From: an uncultured Clostridium sp.
Lineage (GTDB): Bacteria > Bacillota > Clostridia > TANB77 > CAG-508
Assembly (NCBI GenBank): GCA_946409935.1
Contig: CAMJYG010000016.1
Location: forward strand, 1 to 45,687
DNA: 45,687 nucleotides
Direction: 5' to 3'
Under the pieces are notes generated by a model, which worked only from the letters and a program-made list of their open reading frames with translations, did not search any database and was not told the origin of the DNA. The position numbers were made by a program, and so were the translations under genes. Positions 27,501-34,066 of the stretch are shown piece by piece. Numbering within the stretch: the stretch's first letter is position 1; every line of letters starts with the position of its first letter.

Positions 27501-28179
27501 CAAATGTATCATTATATGCTGAAGGAAAATCTATAGTATCTATAACTTTGGAAGTTACTTTTTTATTTTGAATTTCACTTAAACTAATTAAATTCGTATT
27601 ATTTTTAAATTCCATATCTTCTTCATCTATTGCACCCATTCCATTTGTAAGATATGCAATTGAAATAAGCGGATTTCCTCCAGTATCTATCTCTCTATTA
27701 AATCCAAGATTATTTATTTCTCCATTCAAAAATAGCCTAGATGTGGCATATTCCATATGTCTTTCTGAAAAATCATAATTTACAGGACCTTTCTTATTAT
27801 GATAATCTTGCAAACCTAATGTTGATTCTAAAGCAGCAATGGTACTAAATGTCCAACAAGTGTTAGTCTGCATTTGATCTCGTACAACAACATTTTCAGG
27901 TATAATTTCCTTTAAATTATACCTGTCTAAGTATTTGTCATTAAAAAGTAATTTATTTTTTATTAAATTTTCAGTTTGTGGAATTCTGTAAAACCTAGGA
28001 GGAATTATCTTGTCTCTTTCTTCTTCATTTAAATTCAACCATTTTTGGTATTCCTCTGTATAATCTAAAATTCCACTTTGAATTTTCATATATTCATTTG
28101 TAGCATTTGATATATTTAGAAGAAATATTTGAATTATAAAAATAAAAAATATAATACTTATTATAATTCTTCTTTTCAT
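24544..28179 (-). CDS. secreted papain-like (C1) protease with beta-propeller-like region and dockerin
   Basis: A 1211-residue secreted protein. It has a signal peptide (about 1-26), then a C1-family peptidase domain with Cys in QTNTCWTFSTIAALES (about 108), His in PNHQVLIIGWDDS (about 279) and Asn in IIKNSWGTSYGKDG (about 311). A beta-sandwich region follows, then a region around 545-960 with TGRDPNIMYKNGVFYMA and STDLINWTNI, reminiscent of GH43-type five-bladed propellers, and last a C-terminal dockerin with two calcium loops (GDINGDGIITAKDLN, then VTGEGAITAKDLN). The dockerin should plug it into the cohesin proteins encoded upstream. The ATG at 28179 follows AAAGGAAAG; the alternative TTG is less likely. 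The propeller assignment is tentative. Confidence 0.85.
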   Translation of the reverse strand: MKRRIIISIIFFIFIIQIFLLNISNATNEYMKIQSGILDYTEEYQKWLNLNEEERDKIIPPRFYRIPQTENLIKNKLLFNDKYLDRYNLKEIIPENVVVRDQMQTNTCWTFSTIAALESTLGLQDYHNKKGPVNYDFSERHMEYATSRLFLNGEINNLGFNREIDTGGNPLISIAYLTNGMGAIDEEDMEFKNNTNLISLSEIQNKKVTSKVIDTIDFPSAYNDTFADRVQISTKIKEHITDYGGVMAAIHGAQPTSEYYNAETGAIYCDDEEKCLPNHQVLIIGWDDSYQINNFNENHQPQNPGAWIIKNSWGTSYGKDGIVYISYEDVNIYYWLAGIQKASNEIDYDNIYQYNEFGYNMIGYLNNENTVYLANEFEKQTNEREYLKEVSIYAPEDYTCKVYVNLNGTSKSKNDLVQVVLKDGLEESFGVGYHTIEFAEPLEILSDKFTVVIEACGMQDDIIYYGLESNDTGDPLMENIAIAEGKCYLTNNSGFEVNAWNELSNENIFGGKFDSTIKAFTVNNKEEILNEEYFNSDDLGIGLFFSTKFTEEKPTGDVNKEIGLYVTNNGKNYTYIAETGITGRDPNIMYKNGVFYMATTKGGDDTGKVVVNIFKSTDLINWTNIQDGISRDSAGDTQYRYSLGTIKNNINNITTNTWSPKWFKDGEKTYILVSTQRFTVDGGALSYFKSDCQTLINNGLVEDENEYSNLGINSSINGVLVKEIAKKDEQGNIIYEVDSKGNKTNKVDTDKSFYLNNGQVVQNKVPFDTDGKYALFDTYIVEVMDFGTEEQQNNINTKNLVFGNPKKVKFTSFDEINEYGEEVTDLALTDDYLKHSMLGIYLIKNDNENNKYAMYTKTDPYGTVQRWVSNNIYGPYTQADDRFYISNNFDDSINTDKIQCISTESYNNDLVLKKHFEGAFIGNFGDETLFYSDHYITNQPEEVGSTDGEYYLENRNKVAGIYYSVLEKNNNNATDFGITDDNCHIRFNPFNKVKLLNTNMRPTSSKENQIRNGTVLTINSEEDKESIRNIIKNASNFNTTVKKYRQSNNKYTVVVKSNRAISNKDENGNDAQWCLDGWKYASEMENDSNVASNIKTIYEYMDGGAKLTPYVRGELYIYKTFDENVDTLVKLTDFNFDNKIIEIGKTDLIGDINGDGIITAKDLNMLYAHLNGTKPLAEEALGRADVTGEGAITAKDLNRLYAHVNGTKPIY

Positions 28180-28221
28180 TTTTGTTACTTTCCTTTCCAA
28201 TTTTAAAATCTGTTAATGTAG

Positions 28222-28326
28222 CTAAAATAATAATTTAGACTTTTTAACATGTGCTAAAACCAATCCAAAGTCTAATAAAGATACTTTACCATCTCCATTT
28301 ATATCTCCCTTACACTTCTCTACATT
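28222..28326 (-). pseudogene. orphan half-dockerin remnant
   Basis: Between the sortase B gene and the protease gene, one frame reads N-V-E-K-C-K-G-D-I-N-G-D-G-K-V-S-L-L-D-F-G, then LVLAHVKKSKLLF and a stop. That is a single dockerin calcium loop with its helix. A stop codon lies just upstream and no start or ribosome site fits. It is the 3' end of a lost dockerin gene or module, diverged from the other dockerins here. Confidence 0.6.
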
Positions 28327-28331
28327 TTAAT

Positions 28332-29093
28332 TTATCTATTATTTATATTTAAAGGAATGATTTTTCCCATCAATACATATCTTGCATCTTCATACTCATA
28401 TGAACATGTTGATAAAGTTACAAACCTATCATCATCATTTATTTCAACATCAGATTTGAATGTTGATTGCAGTTTTGCTTTTTTTATAATTTGTTCTTTT
28501 TCATTATTTATTGAAAAATTATAAATTTTAGAATTAGCATCTTCAATATATCCAGCTATTAAATCAACTTTGTATTTTTCATTTTCTGTTAAATAATACA
28601 TTGTTTTATGTTCATCAAAATATGATTGTTCCTTATAATTTAATAACGTTCCAAACATAGAATTATTTTTCATATTATGACCATATATAATAGTGTTCCA
28701 ATCTCCTAAGTCTTTATTATTTCTATAATCCATGAATATAGTTCCTGCTCTATTATATGTTTTATCTATTAATCTTCTAAGATAAAATTCATTATCATCA
28801 CTTTGAACTACTGGAAAATTAATTGGAGTATTTTCTGAATAAATCCAACCTATTATATCATTATTTTTCTGTTTCAAAATATCAAAATCCACTTCAATTG
28901 GTATATTTTCAGCTTTTTCTTCGTAATTTTTTTGAATGTCATTTTCTATAACTGTAACAGCTATATCTACTAGATTATTATTTAGCTTGTTATTTAGATT
29001 TTCCTCTATGAAATAATTATATATATTATAAGCGAAATAAAATATAAAGCATGAACAACATAGAAGAGATATTATTTTAATTATTTTTTTCAA
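28332..29093 (-). CDS. class B-like sortase
   Basis: About 253 residues (260 if started at 29114). It has an N-terminal transmembrane anchor (KIISLLCCSCFIFYFAYNIY), then a class B sortase domain with GWIYSENTPINFPVVQS, His in IIYGHNMKNNSMF, Cys in TLSTCSYEY and Arg in DARYVLMGKI. The TTG at 29093 has AAAGGA 9 bases upstream; the earlier GTG has no good site. It lies directly after the cohesin scaffold carrying a VPTGD signal and is its likely anchoring enzyme. Confidence 0.87.
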   Translation of the reverse strand: MKKIIKIISLLCCSCFIFYFAYNIYNYFIEENLNNKLNNNLVDIAVTVIENDIQKNYEEKAENIPIEVDFDILKQKNNDIIGWIYSENTPINFPVVQSDDNEFYLRRLIDKTYNRAGTIFMDYRNNKDLGDWNTIIYGHNMKNNSMFGTLLNYKEQSYFDEHKTMYYLTENEKYKVDLIAGYIEDANSKIYNFSINNEKEQIIKKAKLQSTFKSDVEINDDDRFVTLSTCSYEYEDARYVLMGKIIPLNINNR

Positions 29094-29118
29094 TATTATC
29101 GTTCCTTTTTGCACTAAA

Positions 29119-29150
29119 TTAGCACCAAGCTGAAATACTCTTGGTGCTAA
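29119..29150 (-). terminator. 11-bp hairpin before sortase B
   Basis: A perfect stem TTAGCACCAAG/CTTGGTGCTAA with a 10-nt loop, without a strong T run. It may attenuate or stabilise the mRNA between the small membrane protein and the sortase. Confidence 0.5.
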
Positions 29151-29168
29151 ATAGATAGCTATTAAATT

Positions 29169-29585
29169 TTATTTGTTTTCCTTTTCTAACTTATATTCTT
29201 CTCCAACAGATACAGTTCCATCAACTGAAACTAATGTTAATGTATTTCCTTCTATACTATAAGTATATTTTACATCGTGAACATCCTCTGATATAAAATC
29301 TATATTTAAAGAATTTTCTTGCGTAGTATATGTATAGTCAAATTGAAAATCGCTTGAACTCATACTACCACTACCATCTTCTTTAAATTCATACTTTGTT
29401 CCATCAACATTGTATATAAATGTACCTATTAATGAAGTTGTACTATTCTTAACACTATTGTTTTCTTCAGTATTATTTATATTGTTATTTTTATTTAAAC
29501 TTGTAATTGTGAAAACTATAGCTACTATTACTAGAATTATTAATACTATTATTAATGTTTTCCTTGATGATCTTTTCTTGTGCAT
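29169..29585 (-). CDS. small membrane-anchored extracellular protein
   Basis: 138 residues: a basic start, one transmembrane helix (about 10-29, TLIIVLIILVIVAIVFTIT), an asparagine-rich linker, then a beta-rich domain (about 50-135, with SLIGTFIYNVDGTKYEFKED and a closing YSIEGNTLTLVSVDGT) like the short lipocalin-like/DUF5640-type modules of gut Clostridia. It overlaps the end of the scaffold gene by 34 bases and has no clear ribosome site, so translation is probably coupled. Function unknown. Confidence 0.65.
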   Translation of the reverse strand: MHKKRSSRKTLIIVLIILVIVAIVFTITSLNKNNNINNTEENNSVKNSTTSLIGTFIYNVDGTKYEFKEDGSGSMSSSDFQFDYTYTTQENSLNIDFISEDVHDVKYTYSIEGNTLTLVSVDGTVSVGEEYKLEKENK

Positions 29586-31906
29586 TTAAATACTATAACA
29601 AATAAAATTATTGATACAACTAAACCAATTATCCATAATGTCATATTACTATTATCACCTGTTGGAACAGATGATTTTTTTGTACTTACAGATTTTTCAG
29701 TATCATCTTTTTCCTCTACTACTTCTGTTTTTTCAGTGTCAGAAACTTCTAGTTGTTCAGTTTGTTCTGTTGTTGTTTTAGCTACCTCTGAAACTTTAAA
29801 GTTCGTTGAAATTTCTCCATCGTCATACATAAAATTAATTTTATGTGTTCCTATAGTCAATGTATTTAAGTAATCAGCTGACAATGTAACAATAGTACTT
29901 CCTGATTTAACTGTGTAACTAGATTTATCTACTTCTTTATCATCTATTTTTAAACCTGTAAATTTGCTAAATTCACCATTTACTTTAAATGTTAATGTTG
30001 ATTGTGTTTCTTCTTTATGTTCTCCATCTTTTCCTTCTAGTACTTCATAAACAAATTTTGGTGTTATTATAATTTTTCTACTTAACTCTTTACCGCAGTC
30101 TTTACAATATGTTACTTCATCATAGTTTCCTTCTTTATCAACTGTAGATTTAACTTCATTTTCAATTACTGCTTCATCTGGTGTATGTGCAGTTTTTTCT
30201 GATTTTTTTGACGTTCTACTTAATTCTTCACCACAAATTGAACAATATACAACTTCATCATAACTTCCTTCTTTTGTACAAGTTGGAGCTACTTCATTTT
30301 CCTTTATTGGTGTTCCTGCTTTATGTCCTGTTGCATTATCTACAACATCCTTTGTTCTACTCATTTCATAGTGACATACAGAACAATATACAACTTCGTC
30401 ATGTTTTCCATTCTCTGTACATTTTGGTGCTACAATATTTTCATTTACTTTATCTCCTGCTGTATGTGCATCTTTTTCTATTATTACTCCACATCCGCAT
30501 ACTTTCCAGTGGTCTGTTTCGTTTGACTCCCAAGATTTTCCTGTGCCATCATGAGGTATTATTTCTATAGTTTTTGGTGTTCTACTTAATTCCTCTCTGC
30601 ATACAGAACAGTAAACTACTTCATCATAGCTTCCCGTTGTTGCATGTGTAGCAGGTACTTCATGTTCTTTAACTGGTTCAGCTGGTGTATGATCTTTTTT
30701 AGGATCTACAACATTTGTTCTAGATAATTCTTTATTACATACAGTACAATATGTTACTTCATCATGACTTCCTGTTTTTTTGCATGTTGCTTCAATAGTC
30801 TTTTCCTTAACTACTGAACCAGCAGTATGTGTAGCTTTTTCTATTACTACACCGCATCCACATACTTTCCAGTGATTATTTTCATCTTTTTGCCATTCAT
30901 TTCCACTATGTTGTGTTTTTTCTGATATTTCATCACAACGAGAACATTTTTTCCAGTGATGTGTTTCATCATTTTGCTCTATTGAAAAATCATGTCCTAA
31001 AGCAGCTAGTGTTTCTTCAGCTATTGTTGTTTCTGTTGTTCCATCTGCTTTAAATATTTTTCCACAATCATTACATTTATAATATTTATTATTTCCTGTT
31101 TCTGTACATGTTGCAGCTTTAGCGACAACCTCTGTTTTATTTAAATGTGAACATGTTACTGTAACTAAACATGTTGCTGTTTTATCATTAGTTGTTTTTA
31201 CTGTGATTATTGCTGTACCTTCTCCAATAGCTGTAACCTCTCCATTATTTACAGTTGCAACATTTGTATCACTACTTGTCCATTCCTTAACAGAATCTGT
31301 TGTTTCTTCTGGCTCTAATGTTGCAGTTAATGTTGCTGTATCTCCAGATTTCATATTTAATGTTGTTGGTGATACTGTAACTGCTGTAGCTGGAACTGGT
31401 TTTTTCGCAATTTTTACAATTGCTGGTACTAAATTATAAGGAATATCCTCAAAATCATTATCGCTAAAATCTGATATGTTCAAAGTTATTGTAGTATTTC
31501 CCAATGAAGCATTTTCATTTACTGTACATTGGAAAGTCAGAATTTGTAATTCTCCAGTTGATTTATATCCTTCCCCTGCTGCTCCATAAGAAATAAATTT
31601 TTTATTTGGTACTTCCGTAAAAGCTGCTTTGTCGGCCGTTAGAATTGTGGCCAAATCATCTGTTACAACACCTGAGTTTTCAACATATGTTAACCCATCT
31701 GGAATAACTAATGTAAACTCAGAAGAACCCAATCCTTGTGATATTGCACCATAAGATACTGCAAATGTTATTGTATCTCCTGCTACTGCTTCTGTTTTAT
31801 CTGCTGTTACAGTAATTTGCACAGAAGCATTAGCAAATACTGTAATTGGTAGTAATGATATAAGCATTACTACAACTGTTAAAAATGCTATAGTTTTCTT
31901 TAACAT
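29552..31906 (-). CDS. cell-wall-anchored cohesin scaffold with Big2 domain and Cys-rich repeats
   Basis: 784 residues: a signal peptide (about 1-26); a cohesin-like domain (about 28-165, starting VQITVTADKTEAVAGDTITF and containing GEGYKSTGELQILTFQCTV); a Big2 Ig-like domain (about 170-248, LNMKSGDTATLTATLEPE); then a long array of CxxC modules with recurring GSYDEVVYCSVC...ELSRT units; an Ig-like region; and a C-terminal signal SSVPTGDNSN, hydrophobic helix and basic tail. The VPTGD motif with helix and basic tail looks like a sorting signal suited to the neighbouring class B sortase. It should display a cohesin on the wall to receive dockerin proteins. The Cys modules may bind metal or form disulfides. 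The ribosome site is GGGAGGA. Confidence 0.82.
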   Translation of the reverse strand: MLKKTIAFLTVVVMLISLLPITVFANASVQITVTADKTEAVAGDTITFAVSYGAISQGLGSSEFTLVIPDGLTYVENSGVVTDDLATILTADKAAFTEVPNKKFISYGAAGEGYKSTGELQILTFQCTVNENASLGNTTITLNISDFSDNDFEDIPYNLVPAIVKIAKKPVPATAVTVSPTTLNMKSGDTATLTATLEPEETTDSVKEWTSSDTNVATVNNGEVTAIGEGTAIITVKTTNDKTATCLVTVTCSHLNKTEVVAKAATCTETGNNKYYKCNDCGKIFKADGTTETTIAEETLAALGHDFSIEQNDETHHWKKCSRCDEISEKTQHSGNEWQKDENNHWKVCGCGVVIEKATHTAGSVVKEKTIEATCKKTGSHDEVTYCTVCNKELSRTNVVDPKKDHTPAEPVKEHEVPATHATTGSYDEVVYCSVCREELSRTPKTIEIIPHDGTGKSWESNETDHWKVCGCGVIIEKDAHTAGDKVNENIVAPKCTENGKHDEVVYCSVCHYEMSRTKDVVDNATGHKAGTPIKENEVAPTCTKEGSYDEVVYCSICGEELSRTSKKSEKTAHTPDEAVIENEVKSTVDKEGNYDEVTYCKDCGKELSRKIIITPKFVYEVLEGKDGEHKEETQSTLTFKVNGEFSKFTGLKIDDKEVDKSSYTVKSGSTIVTLSADYLNTLTIGTHKINFMYDDGEISTNFKVSEVAKTTTEQTEQLEVSDTEKTEVVEEKDDTEKSVSTKKSSVPTGDNSNMTLWIIGLVVSIILFVIVFKCTRKDHQGKH

Positions 31907-31940
31907 TTTAAAAATTCCTCCCTTGTTTGTTATTTGTATT

Positions 31941-31969
31941 ATTATATATTAAAATATTTTTGTTTGCAA
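31941..31969 (-). promoter_or_regulatory. promoter of the scaffold gene
   Basis: TTGCAA (31969-31964), 17-bp spacer, TATAAT (31946-31941) on the minus strand. The foldback element begins only 31 bp upstream. Confidence 0.7.
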
Positions 31970-31999
31970 GATTATTTTATATATTTTTATTTAAATGGT

Positions 32000-32261
32000 G
32001 TTACTAGTTAATACTTTTTGACTTAACTTCTTTTAGAAATGTTGATATATTAATATTTTCGAGAATAAATCGAATGCAAATTAAATGTTATTAGAATTTT
32101 TTAAATAATTTTATGGAAAATGTTCAAGCTTGTCTTGAAAGGGTGCCATAAAATTATTTTTAAAAATTCTTTAATATTTAATGTAGCCGAGATTTTTCGA
32201 GTAAATATTAATATATCAACATTTAAATTGGTTTTTATAATCTAAAGTATTAACTAGTAAC
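32000..32261. mobile_element. 262-bp foldback/MITE-like element with 8-bp target duplication
   Basis: The ends are a perfect 18-bp inverted repeat GTTACTAGTTAATACTTT (32000-32017) with its complement (32244-32261). Both sides carry the direct repeat TAAATGGT (31992-31999 and 32262-32269), the mark of insertion. Inside, two further nested inverted repeats (from AATGTTGATATATTAA near 32039 and AGAATTTTTTAAATAA near 32093) make the whole element one long cruciform. There is no coding capacity, so it needs a transposase elsewhere. It inserted in the end of the cohesin-dockerin gene. The ends match those of the 16846-16957 element. Confidence 0.85.
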
Positions 32262-33003
32262 TAAATGGTTTAGTTCCATTAAGATGTGCATACAATCTGT
32301 TCAAATCCTTTGCTGTTACATCTCCTTCTCCTGTTACATCTGCTCTTTCTAGTGCTTCTTCCGCAAGTGGTTTTGTTCCATTTAAGTGTGCATATAACAT
32401 ATTTAAATCTTTTGCTGTTATTATTCCGTCCCCACTAATATCACCTATTAAATAATTTGATTTTATCTTAATTGAAACTTCATTTGTTGATTGTACTTCT
32501 GTATGTTCATCATTTTCGTAAGCATATTCTATTGTATCATATGAAATTTTAGCCGTACCACCTTTTATAGCTTTAAATTTTAATTGTGCTAAGGTTCCGC
32601 TAGTAGCTAAATATTTCTCTTCTGAATTTGTATAATAAACTATAGAAATACTACCATCATCATTTACAAAACCTAAAGCAATTCCATCTTCTGAATTTAA
32701 AATATTACTATAAATACTTTCATCTTGAAGTAATATTCCATTTTCATCAGCATCAGTTGCATCTGGAATTATTTCCAATTTGCTAGAATCATATTTTATA
32801 ATAACTGTCAATTGATTTTGATTTTGCATACCATTGGTTAAATCCAAATCAACATCAAAAGTGTCATTAACATCAACTACAGTTTTATTGGCTGTTAAGG
32901 TAAAATTTTCATTTTCTGCTCTACTTATAGGAGCTAATATAAGAGTTATAACAATTTCCCAAAATATTATAATTGCGAATATCTTTATACTATTTGATTT
33001 CAT
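32254..33003 (-). CDS. secreted cohesin-dockerin adaptor protein
   Basis: 249 residues: a signal peptide (about 1-28), a cohesin domain (about 31-180, from ENFTLTANKTVVDVNDTFDV to the TAKISYDTIEYAYEN segment), then a C-terminal dockerin with two calcium loops (GDISGDGIITAKDLN and VTGEGDVTAKDLN). A cohesin plus dockerin in one chain is an adaptor that extends a complex. The last residues S-Y-stop come from the inserted foldback element; without the insertion the end would read P-F-K-stop. The start overlaps the upstream stop (ATGA), so translation is coupled. Confidence 0.85.
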   Translation of the reverse strand: MKSNSIKIFAIIIFWEIVITLILAPISRAENENFTLTANKTVVDVNDTFDVDLDLTNGMQNQNQLTVIIKYDSSKLEIIPDATDADENGILLQDESIYSNILNSEDGIALGFVNDDGSISIVYYTNSEEKYLATSGTLAQLKFKAIKGGTAKISYDTIEYAYENDEHTEVQSTNEVSIKIKSNYLIGDISGDGIITAKDLNMLYAHLNGTKPLAEEALERADVTGEGDVTAKDLNRLYAHLNGTKPFSY

Positions 33004-34052
33004 TTAAACATTCTCCCTCCTTTTTTTCTTTTAACCTTCAATATAAAAAATACTGTCAATATAAACATTAATATTAATAATAGAATCGCTGCGCAATCAA
33101 CATAATGTTTGTTAATTCCTATCTCGTTATTTCTATTGTTAGTATTATTAAATTTTTTTTTGTTTTCATTTATAATTGTTTCTGTAAGCTTACTTTCTTG
33201 TTCAATATTTGTTTCGATTAAGTTTACATCTTGTGAACTAGAGGTTGCTTGAAATTCTTTAATTTCATCTGTAGCTGAAATAGTTTTTATTTCTTTATTC
33301 CCAATTTCTATGGCTACATTTCCTATTGCTTCATTATTTAATCTTACTCTAACATTAGTTGTTCCATCTTTTATAGGTATTATTGTTCCATCATCTTGAA
33401 TTTCTACAATATCACTATTTTGAATTTCATAAACCAAAGTATCGTTTCCAAGCACTTCAATTTTACCTTGTTCTTGTATATATGTATCTAAATTATCATA
33501 TTCAATTTCATCACTTATTTCAAAACTTTCAATTTTTTGATTTTCAGGAGATTTTTCAATTGTTGTTATTTCTTTTGAAATCTTTATAATAGCTCCTTGA
33601 GTTTGGATCTCAACATTATTTCCATCTTTATCAGTTATTTCCCTTTTTGAAAGTTTTATTGGTATATCACTACTATCGTCAAGAACTTGAAATGTTATTG
33701 AATAATACAATCCATCATTCTTGAATCCATCTAAAGCTAATGCACCAATAGATACCTTTCCCTTCTCTTGCATATTTTGAGCTAATTTTACAGTTGCGTG
33801 CAATTCTTTGCCAGCTTTTGAACTTATAAATTTTAGCTTGGAGTTATCGTATTCTAAATTTAATCCTAATGTAGTTATTTGAGTATTAACGTTTTCCATG
33901 TAAATATTTACTACTACATTGTTTGAATTTAAGTATTTAGTTATATCTTCTATATACAATTTACATTTTTCATCTGCGTACACATAATTTGAACCCCAAA
34001 AACATATCAAGCACGCCATAACTAATAAAATCATACTAATTTTTCTTAACAT
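33000..34052 (-). CDS. membrane-anchored cohesin protein
   Basis: 350 residues: a signal peptide (about 1-26, ending NYVYADE), a cohesin domain (about 28-155, with TLGLNLEYDNSKLKFISS and YYSITFQVLDD), a linker and a short Big-like domain (about 170-250), a polar stretch, and a C-terminal transmembrane helix (about 315-338) with basic tail KRKKGGRMFK but no LPxTG. It probably anchors dockerin proteins to the membrane. It lies 14 bases after the FN3/LRR gene stop and overlaps the next gene by 4 bases. Confidence 0.78.
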   Translation of the reverse strand: MLRKISMILLVMACLICFWGSNYVYADEKCKLYIEDITKYLNSNNVVVNIYMENVNTQITTLGLNLEYDNSKLKFISSKAGKELHATVKLAQNMQEKGKVSIGALALDGFKNDGLYYSITFQVLDDSSDIPIKLSKREITDKDGNNVEIQTQGAIIKISKEITTIEKSPENQKIESFEISDEIEYDNLDTYIQEQGKIEVLGNDTLVYEIQNSDIVEIQDDGTIIPIKDGTTNVRVRLNNEAIGNVAIEIGNKEIKTISATDEIKEFQATSSSQDVNLIETNIEQESKLTETIINENKKKFNNTNNRNNEIGINKHYVDCAAILLLILMFILTVFFILKVKRKKGGRMFK

Positions 34053-34066
34053 TTTTTTATTCCTTT

